A stretch of DNA of 19,564 nucleotides from NCBI GenBank assembly GCA_002084435.1, contig NBLG01000018.1:1-19564 (forward strand). Reading direction: 5' to 3'. Positions within the stretch are counted from its first letter, which is position 1; each line of letters starts with the position of its first letter. The stretch is from Tenericutes bacterium 4572_104. GTDB taxonomy: Bacteria; Bacillota_I; Bacilli_A; Izemoplasmatales; UBA5603. This document shows, piece after piece, positions 7,411 through 14,438 of this stretch. The notes beneath the pieces were generated by a model. The model was not told where the DNA came from. It searched no databases and saw only the letters and a list, made by a program, of their open reading frames with translations. The position numbers and the translations under genes are program-made.

Positions 7411-8294
7411 AAACTCTTGTAATAGGCGCAACCAATATAGATATTATTGGTTTATCAAAAAAAGATATAATTGAAAAAGAATCTAATATAGGAAACATAT
7501 CAATTTCTTTAGGTGGAGTTGCGAAAAACATCGCTACTAATTTATTAAATTTAGGTGAAGATGTTGCTTTTTTAACATTAATAGGCAGTGACTTTTTTTC
7601 AGATTTAGAAAGATTAGAATTTAAAAAACTAGGAATCGATATATCTTATTCTATTGAAAAAAATATAAAATCGAATATATATCTAGCAGTCCACGACAAG
7701 TATGGCGATTTAATTACAGGAATTAATGATATGAGTTCGTTTGAATCTTTAAACATATCAGATTTTTATCCTCTAGATGAATATATTAATACATTTGATG
7801 TTTTAGTGTTTGACACTAACTTAAATGAAAAAACATTGAATTATTTAATTACACGTTATAAAAATAAAACAATATATGTAGATGGAGTTTCACAAACTAA
7901 AGTTTTAAGAATTAAAAAAGTATTATCCTATATCGATTTATTAAAAATTAATGATTATGAATTAAATGCTCTAGCAAATATAAATAATTGTGATATAATC
8001 AAAGATATTAAAAAAATATTAGATTTAGGAGTTAAAAATTGTATAATATCTACATCTAATAAACCCATTGTTTACAATGATGGAGATGTTATTTATCAAA
8101 GCGAAGTAAAGGAAGTTAAAGATATTAAAAGCACAATGGGAGCTGGAGATGCTTTATTAGCTGGAATTATATTTTACTTAAATAATAATAAGAACATTCA
8201 TGAAGCAATTAATTTTGGAAAGCTTGTGGCTAGTAAAACATTGGAAGTATATGAATCATGTAATAACTTGATTAAAATGCTAATTGATTTATAG
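7407..8294 (+). CDS. psuK: Pseudouridine kinase (PfkB family)
   Basis: Predicted to phosphorylate pseudouridine to pseudouridine 5'-phosphate using ATP. The 295 residues have the ribokinase fold: an N-terminal IGATNIDIIG strand, GGVAKNIATNLLNLG (about 36-50) matching the PsuK version of the PfkB signature 1, the INDM segment that is characteristic of E. coli PsuK, and the second signature STMGAGDALLAG with catalytic base D248. The ATG overlaps the preceding gene's stop and has no clear Shine-Dalgarno, so translation is probably coupled. The usual partner psuG (pseudouridine-5'-phosphate glycosidase) is not in the window. Another PfkB specificity (ribose, nucleoside) remains possible. Confidence 0.78.
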   Translation: MKTLVIGATNIDIIGLSKKDIIEKESNIGNISISLGGVAKNIATNLLNLGEDVAFLTLIGSDFFSDLERLEFKKLGIDISYSIEKNIKSNIYLAVHDKYGDLITGINDMSSFESLNISDFYPLDEYINTFDVLVFDTNLNEKTLNYLITRYKNKTIYVDGVSQTKVLRIKKVLSYIDLLKINDYELNALANINNCDIIKDIKKILDLGVKNCIISTSNKPIVYNDGDVIYQSEVKEVKDIKSTMGAGDALLAGIIFYLNNNKNIHEAINFGKLVASKTLEVYESCNNLIKMLIDL

Positions 8295-8307
8295 GAGGAG
8301 ATTTCTT

Positions 8308-8847
8308 ATGAATGAGACAGTTGATTTGATTTTAAAAAGACGTAGTGTAAGGAATTATTTGCCTAACATGTTAACTGAAGAGGAAATTAAAACTATTGTG
8401 AAATGTGGTATGTATGCACCTAGTGCTAAAAATAGACAAAACTGGCATTTCACTGTGGTTACTAATGCCGAAATGATAGAAGAGATGAATCGCTTAGCCT
8501 TAGAAGGTATGGCAAAGCTTGGAATTGGTAAAGAAGAAGGATATCATATTTTTTATCACGCACCTGTAGTGATAATAATAAGTTCTAAAATTGAAGGATA
8601 TTCTGAAATTAATGCAGGATGTGTTGTAGAAAATATGGCTTTAGCCGCAAAATCTATGGGGATTGGTTCTTGTATAATTGGTGAGACAAGATATATGTAT
8701 CGCCAAAAAAACAAGGCTGATATAAATCGAGCATTAAAAATCCCTGAAAACTATGAAAATGATATTTCAATTTGTTTTGGATATCCTGCCGAAGATGAAC
8801 AAGAACCAAAACCAAGAAAAGAAAATATAGTAGATTACATACTTTAA
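8308..8847 (+). CDS. Nitroreductase-family flavoprotein
   Basis: FMN-dependent NAD(P)H oxidoreductase of the nitroreductase family (PF00881); 179 residues, the usual size for the short clade. The FMN phosphate-binding start RRSVRNY (residues 11-17), the APSAKNRQNWHF segment (about 38-49) and the GCVVENMALAAKSMGIGSC helix (about 97-115) are typical. The physiological substrate cannot be deduced from sequence; nitro compounds, quinones and flavins are all used by the family. The frame extends to 8284, but AGGAGGAG at 8293-8300 fixes the start at 8308. It lies 13 bases after psuK, so is in the same operon. Confidence 0.88.
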   Translation: MNETVDLILKRRSVRNYLPNMLTEEEIKTIVKCGMYAPSAKNRQNWHFTVVTNAEMIEEMNRLALEGMAKLGIGKEEGYHIFYHAPVVIIISSKIEGYSEINAGCVVENMALAAKSMGIGSCIIGETRYMYRQKNKADINRALKIPENYENDISICFGYPAEDEQEPKPRKENIVDYIL

Positions 8848-8875
8848 AATACTTTTGTTTTATCAAAAGTATTTT
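8846..8875 (+). terminator. Perfect 12-bp hairpin between nitroreductase and pgcA genes
   Basis: AAAATACTTTTG (8846-8857), loop TTTTAT, CAAAAGTATTTT (8864-8875). The stem overlaps the nitroreductase stop codon. The only U-run is the end of the stem itself, so it is at best a weak or partial terminator; an mRNA-processing or stabilising role is equally possible. pgcA starts 18 bases after it and no separate promoter is visible. Confidence 0.5.
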
Positions 8876-8893
8876 CTATGAAAGGAAACTAAT

Positions 8894-10600
8894 ATGTGGA
8901 AAAAAGTCTATGAAGAGTGGCTTCAATATCAAAAATTAGATACGTTTGTTAGAAAAGATTTGGAAGGAAAAACAGATAAAGAACTCGAAGATATGTTTTA
9001 TACCAACCTATCATTTGGAACTGGAGGAATGAGAGGAGTTTTAAGTGCTGGAACTAATCGTTTAAATATCTATACAATACGAAGAGCGAATGCTGGATTA
9101 GCTAAATACTTATGTAAAACATATGAAAAAAGCGAACTATCTAGAGGAGTAGTAATAGCTCATGATAATCGTAAGATGTCAAAAGAATTTGCCAAAGAAT
9201 CAGCTATGGTTTTGGGTGCATATGGAATTAAGAGCTACTTGTTTCATGATTTAAGACCAACACCTGAGTTAAGCTTTGCGGTTAGAGAAACTCATGCTTT
9301 AGCTGGTATTGTTATTACAGCTAGTCATAATCCGCCTCAATATAATGGATATAAAATTTATGATGAATTTGGCTGCCAGTTTACACCAAATTACGCAAAT
9401 GAGATAATAGGTTATGTCAACGAAATTACTGATTTATTTTCCATTGAAGTATTAGATTTCACTGATTTATTAGCTAATAATTTGGTAGAATTTTTAGGCG
9501 AGGATATGGACGTGTCATATCTTAATGCTGTAAAAACTGTTTCAATTTATCCCGAAATAGAAAAACCGTTAAAAATAGTCTTTACTCCATTACATGGAAC
9601 TAGCGCAGAACTCGGTTCTAGATTGTTGAAGGAAATGGGGTATTTGGTTTATCCAGTGAAAGAACAAATGGTTCATGATCCCATGTTTTCAACTGTAAAA
9701 CTTCCAAATCCTGAAGAGAAATCAGCTTTTAAATTAGCTGAAGACTTAGGTAGGGCAATCAATGCCGATTTATTGATAGCTACTGATCCGGATGCGGATA
9801 GATTAGGTATAGCTGTAAAGCATAATGATGAATTTATATATCTAAATGGTAATCAAACTGGAGCTATCATGATATATTATTTGTTAAATGAATTAAAGAA
9901 AACAGCTAAATTACCTAAAAAAGGGGTTGTATTTAATACAATCGTAACCTCTGATTTAGGTGCTAAAATTGCGAGAAGTTTCGGAATGGATGTATTTTCT
10001 ACTTTAACGGGATTTAAATTTATTGGTGAACAAGCGAGATTTTTAGAAAAAGATGAGCGAGAATTTATATTTGGCTATGAAGAATCATATGGTTATGTTA
10101 TTAAAGATTTTGTAAGAGATAAAGACTCCTTACAAGCTATGTTATTTATTTCAGAAGCTGCTAATTTTTATCATAATGAAGAAGGAAAAACTCTCGTTGA
10201 TAAGCTAAATGATATATTTGAAGAATATGGTTATTATTATGAAGGTTTAGAAAATATTCATTTACTTGGAAAAGAAGGCCAAGAAAAAATCGCTAAAATA
10301 ATGAATAATTTTAGAACTAAAACCTTATCTCTAATAAATGGAATTGAAGTGTCTGTTAAAGAAGATTATTTCTTATTAAAACGCTTTATTGGCGATGAAG
10401 TAGAAGATATTGATTTATATCAATCCAATGTTATTAAATATATTTTAAAAGACAATTCATGGTTCGTTTTAAGACCATCTGGGACTGAACCTAAACTTAA
10501 AATATATGCAGGAGTAATAGGGTCTAGTTTAGAAGATGCTCAAAGAAAAGTAAAAGATTTATTAAAAACAATCAAATCTATGGTTGAGAAAGTAGGCTAG
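8894..10600 (+). CDS. pgcA: Alpha-phosphoglucomutase
   Basis: Interconverts glucose-1-phosphate and glucose-6-phosphate in the cytoplasm, linking GlgP output to glycolysis and glycolysis to ADP-glucose. The 568 residues agree with the long PgcA/PGM2-type alpha-D-phosphohexomutases (about 580 in Bacillus). All four active-site loops are present: the phosphoserine loop TASHNP (S144), the Mg-binding DPDADR (D298, D300, D302), the sugar-binding GYEESYGY, and the phosphate-binding RPSGTEPK (from R527). AAAGGA precedes the ATG. Phosphomannomutase activity is an alternative, but the long type and the glycogen genes favour glucose. The next small gene begins 5 bases downstream. Confidence 0.93.
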   Translation: MWKKVYEEWLQYQKLDTFVRKDLEGKTDKELEDMFYTNLSFGTGGMRGVLSAGTNRLNIYTIRRANAGLAKYLCKTYEKSELSRGVVIAHDNRKMSKEFAKESAMVLGAYGIKSYLFHDLRPTPELSFAVRETHALAGIVITASHNPPQYNGYKIYDEFGCQFTPNYANEIIGYVNEITDLFSIEVLDFTDLLANNLVEFLGEDMDVSYLNAVKTVSIYPEIEKPLKIVFTPLHGTSAELGSRLLKEMGYLVYPVKEQMVHDPMFSTVKLPNPEEKSAFKLAEDLGRAINADLLIATDPDADRLGIAVKHNDEFIYLNGNQTGAIMIYYLLNELKKTAKLPKKGVVFNTIVTSDLGAKIARSFGMDVFSTLTGFKFIGEQARFLEKDEREFIFGYEESYGYVIKDFVRDKDSLQAMLFISEAANFYHNEEGKTLVDKLNDIFEEYGYYYEGLENIHLLGKEGQEKIAKIMNNFRTKTLSLINGIEVSVKEDYFLLKRFIGDEVEDIDLYQSNVIKYILKDNSWFVLRPSGTEPKLKIYAGVIGSSLEDAQRKVKDLLKTIKSMVEKVG

Positions 10601-10605
10601 TTGAA

Positions 10606-10764
10606 ATGTGGAATTATATAATTGCTATTGTGATTATTGTTTTTTTGGTTGGGCTATATGTTTTCTCTTATTATTGGGACAGTATAACAGAAAAGCCTGA
10701 AGTTTGTGATGAAGATTTAGAATGTAAAGGTTGTAAGGTGCAAAATTGTTCGCACAGAAAATAA
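10606..10764 (+). CDS. Small Cys-rich single-pass membrane protein (52 aa)
   Basis: A short frame between pgcA and ung encodes 52 residues: a hydrophobic helix (about 4-23, ending in YYW), an acidic stretch, then a tail with four cysteines spaced C34-x5-C40-x2-C43-x4-C48. The layout recalls the small 'FeoB-associated Cys-rich' membrane proteins (PF12669-like), though no feoB is nearby and the match is by overall shape only. It starts 5 bases after the pgcA stop and ends 1 base before the ung ATG. No strong Shine-Dalgarno is seen, so translation is probably coupled to pgcA. The tight fit and non-random composition support a real gene. A role in metal or Fe-S handling is speculation. Confidence 0.65.
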   Translation: MWNYIIAIVIIVFLVGLYVFSYYWDSITEKPEVCDEDLECKGCKVQNCSHRK

Positions 10765-10765
10765 A

Positions 10766-11428
10766 ATGATTGGTAATGATTGGGATAAATTACTCGAACC
10801 AGAGTTTAATAGAGAATACTTTATTAGTTTAACTAATAAAGTAAAGGAAGATTATAATAAACATATTTGCTATCCACCAATAAACCATGTTTTTGATGCT
10901 TTTCGCTTATCTTCATATAAAAATACAAAAGTATTAATTTTAGGACAAGATCCCTATCATAATCCAGGACAAGCTATGGGACTTGCTTTTTCCGTTCCAA
11001 AAGGAATAGACACTCCACCTTCTCTTGTAAATATATTTTCTGAATTGATTACAGATTTAGGTTGTAAAAAACCTACATCAGGAGATTTAACAAAATGGGG
11101 GGAATCTGGTGTATTATTATTAAATGCTGTTTTATCAGTAAGAAAGAACCAACCTTTATCACATCGTGATTATGGTTGGATTACTTTTACTAATCATATT
11201 ATATCTTTATTAAACGAAAAAGAAACACCTATGGTTTTTGTTTTATGGGGATCATTTGCGCGTTCAAAAAAAAAGTTAATTACTAATAAAAAACATCTAA
11301 TAATTGAAAATGTACATCCTTCACCTCTTTCAGCTTATCGCGGTTTCTTTGGAGCGAAACCGTTTAGTCAAATAAACAAATTCTTAATTCAAACAAATCA
11401 AACTCCAATTGATTTTTGCTTAGGGTGA
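10766..11428 (+). CDS. ung: Uracil-DNA glycosylase, family 1
   Basis: Removes uracil from DNA as the first step of base excision repair. The 220 residues match the family length. The water-activating motif GQDPYH carries catalytic D62, AFSVP and PPSL follow, and the DNA-intercalation loop HPSPLSAYRGFFG includes H184. The ATG is 1 base after the small upstream gene and lacks a strong Shine-Dalgarno, suggesting translational coupling. The TGA stop confirms the standard code. The next gene's ribosome binding site (GGTGAT) overlaps this stop. Confidence 0.96.
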   Translation: MIGNDWDKLLEPEFNREYFISLTNKVKEDYNKHICYPPINHVFDAFRLSSYKNTKVLILGQDPYHNPGQAMGLAFSVPKGIDTPPSLVNIFSELITDLGCKKPTSGDLTKWGESGVLLLNAVLSVRKNQPLSHRDYGWITFTNHIISLLNEKETPMVFVLWGSFARSKKKLITNKKHLIIENVHPSPLSAYRGFFGAKPFSQINKFLIQTNQTPIDFCLG

Positions 11429-11433
11429 TTATT

Positions 11434-12207
11434 ATGCATAATGAAAAACTTAGAAATTTAATATTTGCTGGACTAATGACAGCTATAGGTATTGTACTTT
11501 ATAATGTACTTTCTTTTTCATATCCACCAGGTTCTAGTAACCTTATTAAAATAGGAATAGGATATTTGCCTCTTGTAATAATAAGTATATTATTAGGCCC
11601 AAAAATTGGCTTGTACGCAGCTATTATTCAAGATTTATTAGGTTTTTTAATTTTCAATGGTAATTGGGGAATTTTCTTCCCTGGATTTACTTTGAATGCG
11701 ATTCTTTATGGAGTTGTCCCAGGGCTTATTTATTGGGCAAAACCAAGGAATAAAAAATTCTTTTTAATCGTTAATACTATTTTACTTTTTAGTTTATTAG
11801 CGATGGCCATGTGGGGTTTATTTAATATTCAACTAATACTTAGTTTAATAAAAGAAGGACTTGGAACTGATATCACGTTGAAACCATGGGTTATTTATAT
11901 GATATTAATAGTTGGATTAATAGGAGTTATTATTTTACTTGTCTTTGTTTACCTTAAGAGAAATGAAAATGATAAAGCTCATAGAATGATTTTTTCTATT
12001 ATCATACTTCAATTCTTTGTCAGTTTAGTACTTACTCCTTATTGGATAGTATTATTAACACATGGAAGTGTTCCTTATATTCCTCAGCTTCCTTTAAGAG
12101 TTATTAAAACACCGTTTGAAATAATCGTTTATTTACTTGTTTTATTAAGAACTATAGAGCTATTAGAACATACACCTTTGTTAAAAAATAACAAGTTTTA
12201 TAAATAA
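11434..12207 (+). CDS. folT: FolT-type folate ECF transporter S component
   Basis: Membrane subunit expected to bind folate and work with a shared ECF module. Characteristic features are LLGPKIGLYAAIIQDLLGFL (about 53-72), then FFPGFTLNAILYG (81-93), the FolT hallmark, and near the C-terminus TPYW...LPLRVIKTPFEI (201-230). Several hydrophobic helices are evident. The protein has 257 residues, longer than the usual 170-185; the extra length is a central block (about 105-185) with an additional pair of helices. ATG 11434 is preferred over upstream TTG 11416 because GGTGAT (11424-11429), which overlaps the ung stop, lies at a suitable distance. Another ECF specificity cannot be excluded; no riboswitch is visible. 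Confidence 0.75.
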   Translation: MHNEKLRNLIFAGLMTAIGIVLYNVLSFSYPPGSSNLIKIGIGYLPLVIISILLGPKIGLYAAIIQDLLGFLIFNGNWGIFFPGFTLNAILYGVVPGLIYWAKPRNKKFFLIVNTILLFSLLAMAMWGLFNIQLILSLIKEGLGTDITLKPWVIYMILIVGLIGVIILLVFVYLKRNENDKAHRMIFSIIILQFFVSLVLTPYWIVLLTHGSVPYIPQLPLRVIKTPFEIIVYLLVLLRTIELLEHTPLLKNNKFYK

Positions 12208-12521
12208 ATTTTAATATAATAAAATAATTTAACATCATGGATATACTTATTCAAACATAATTAATTACAATATTTATCAAAAAAACCTTTTTTGTGATGT
12301 TTAAATTGATATTAAAAAGTAGACATGCTTTTTCTTCTATAAGAGGATAACTTGTAATGAGTAATTATTAGAAGCCAATAGCAAAATAGGCAAAACGATA
12401 AAACAACTCTCTTTTGAAAGTTGTTTTTTAAATATTCAATATTAAAACTATAAATTAAGTATATAAGTTTAAAGAAACAGATGTTAGGCTTTTGTCTCTG
12501 CATATAAATAAAGCGAATCAA
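12208..12521. other. Convergent intergenic region, no gene supported
   Basis: 314 bases between the stop of folT (+) and the stop of the cupin gene (-). It holds the hairpin terminator at 12401-12429 and a short A7/T6 palindrome near 12279-12295. A 69-residue minus-strand frame with a TTG start crosses the terminator and has no family features; I do not call it. Confidence 0.6.
12401..12429 (+). terminator. Terminator between convergent folT and the hydrogenase/cupin operon
   Basis: AAACAACT...AGTTGT forms a 9-bp stem with one mismatch and a TTTT loop, followed by T6 on the plus strand. On the minus strand the stem is followed by TTTTATC, so it may act in both directions. It lies about 190 bases after folT and 95 bases after the cupin stop. 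Confidence 0.7.
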
Positions 12522-12848
12522 CTATTTTAAAATTTTTATTCCAGGCGTTTTAATATTTATAAAGGATAAACCTTCTTTTCCAGCGGATACAGACATAGTC
12601 GTATTAGGCGGACATAAAACAATGCTATTTTTTATTACATCATAAATATTGTTCCCAATTGTAATTTGGCCTCTACCATCTAATACTAAAAACGTGACGT
12701 TTACTGGTACATTGTGTTCTGGAATTTTCTCGTATGAATTTAAAATTAAATTTTTCATCGTCATGTAATTGTTATCAATAATAACTTTTGATTTAATGTT
12801 TCTTATATTTATTTCGATTGGCAATTCTTCAAGTTGCAATTTGCTCAT
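12522..12848 (-). CDS. Small cupin-domain protein
   Basis: A 108-residue single-domain cupin. The core reads EKIPEHNVP...FLVLDGRGQITIGN...IVLCPPNT, the usual beta-barrel pattern with the G-x-G turn and the PP-N/P second motif. Only one obvious histidine ligand is visible in motif 1, so metal binding may be weak or absent. Function unknown; such proteins serve as sensors, isomerases or stabilising partners. AGAAGGAG lies 6 bases before the ATG. It follows the end of the hydrogenase catalytic subunit remnant (12895) by 46 bases on the same strand and is likely the last gene of that operon. Confidence 0.7.
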   Translation of the reverse strand: MSKLQLEELPIEINIRNIKSKVIIDNNYMTMKNLILNSYEKIPEHNVPVNVTFLVLDGRGQITIGNNIYDVIKNSIVLCPPNTTMSVSAGKEGLSFINIKTPGIKILK

Positions 12849-12894
12849 TTTTGTTCTCCTTCTAATTTCATATTTTATTATCTATCAATAAGAT

Positions 12895-14435
12895 CTAGAT
12901 TCTTTCTTTTGGTACATAACATGTATGTAATAAATCATGAGCTTTTTCACCATAAGGAGTTCCTAAATATTCTTCATATAATTTTAAAACCATTTCGTTT
13001 TCATGTGATTTTCTTCTTGGTAGAGATTTATCGATTTTATAAATTGCTTCTTGTCTTTTTTTAATAATCTCTTGATCACCATGATGGTATGGTTGGCCGC
13101 CTCGAGTGATTTGCCTGTTAACATCTCATATGCAGTTCTTGTTGCAGCTTCAATTACTCCACCTGTGGTACCAAAAATTGCACCTGCACCAGTAGATTCA
13201 CCTAATAAAGAATCAAATTCAGAATCTTCAAGAGCAGCAAAATCGATTCCAGCTTCTTTAATCATACGACCAAATTCTCTAGTTGATAAAACATAATCGA
13301 CGTTTTTAAGCTCTTCTTTAGATAATTCTGGTCTAGCACTTTCTGCCTTTTTTGCAACACATGGCATTATTGATACAACTTTCAATCTTCTTGGTAATAT
13401 ATCAAGATTTTTTAAATAATAGCTTTTAATAATTGCGCCTAACATTGTTTGTGGAGATTTACATGTTGATGGAATATCTAACATATCAGGGAATTGATGT
13501 TCAAAGAATTTCACCCAAGCAGGACAACAGGATGTTAACATTGGTAAAACTCCACCATGTCGAATTCGGTGTACTAATTCATTTGCTTCTTCAATGATTG
13601 TTAAATCAGCACCAAATTGAGTATCGAAAATTGCATCAAAACCTAAACGTTTTAATGCAGTTACAACTTTACCTGTTGATATAGTTCCAGGTTCCATACC
13701 AAACATTTCTCCGATTGCAACGCGAACTGCAGGCGCGACCTGAACAACAACATGACGTTTTTCGTTTGCTAAAGCACGCCATACTTTTTGAATATCGTTT
13801 CTTTCTGTTAATGCTGCGGTAGGACATACCGCAACACATTGACCACAATATGTGCAGGAAGTATAAGCTAATTCTAGATGAAAAGCAGGAGCTACAACCA
13901 CACTAAATCCACGATTAATTGCATTTAGGACACCAACAGTTTGAACTTCGTTACACATTGTTTCACAACGCCTACACATGATACATTTATTAGGGTCTCT
14001 CACAATAGAATTTGATGAGCGATCTATTGGATATTTCATTTTTTCTCCCTTTGCATGTATTTCATTAATATTAAGTTCATCTGCGAGAGATTGCAATTCA
14101 CAATCTAAATTTTTTTCACAAACTAAACATTCAAACGGATGGTTTGATAATAGTAGTTCAAGATTGTTTCTTCTTGCATTTAATGATTTAGAGCTATTCG
14201 TAATTATATCCATTCCCTCATAAACTTCAGAAGAACAAGATGGAATTAATGTTGATTTTCCAACCTCTTCAACAACACAAACTCGACAACTAGATACTTT
14301 ATTCACTATTCCGAAATCACCAAGTTTTAAGTAACACAAGGTTGGAATATGAATTCCAACTTTTTTTGCCGCTTCTAAGACAGTTGTTTTTTCAGGTACT
14401 TGAATCTGGATACCATTTATCTTAACATTTACCAT
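12895..14435 (-). pseudogene. hndD: [FeFe] hydrogenase catalytic subunit (HndD/HydA) with out-of-frame internal deletion
   Basis: Would be the catalytic subunit of an NAD(P)-linked, probably bifurcating hydrogenase. As sequenced, the frame from ATG 14435 ends at TAA 12984 (483 residues), but residues 446-483 are out-of-frame nonsense. Residues 1-445 are normal: [2Fe-2S] domain (C34, C50, C53, C67), His-Cys cluster (H99, C103, C106, C112), two [4Fe-4S] motifs (C151-C161, C194-C204), H-cluster motif L1 TSCCPAW (C303/C304) and L2 MPCVAKK (C359). At about 13101-13106 the frame shifts and the true C-terminus resumes: 68 residues from GGQPYHHGDQE to YVPKERI, ending at TAG 12895. About 65-70 residues are missing by comparison with the usual length near 580, including motif L3 (ACPGGCIGGG) with two H-cluster cysteines. 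The deletion length must be 3n+1. Loss of function or an assembly error are the two explanations. Confidence 0.88.
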
Positions 14436-14438
14436 AAT

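Noticed and set aside
12279..12295. A7/T6 palindrome as a terminator for folT
   Set aside because: Only A-T pairs with a minimal loop and no U-tract beyond the arm; the 12401-12429 hairpin is a better candidate.
12312..12521. 69-codon minus-strand frame after the cupin gene
   Set aside because: Its start is TTG directly abutting the cupin stop, it has no ribosome binding site of its own, it crosses the 12401-12429 terminator and has no family features.
12984..13100. Residues 446-483 of the hndD frame as a novel C-terminus
   Set aside because: They are the out-of-frame reading of the normal C-terminal coding region, which is clearly legible in another frame.
13101..13106. CTCGAG (an XhoI site) at the hndD joint as evidence of cloning
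   Set aside because: A six-base site can arise by chance at a joint, and no vector-like sequence flanks it.
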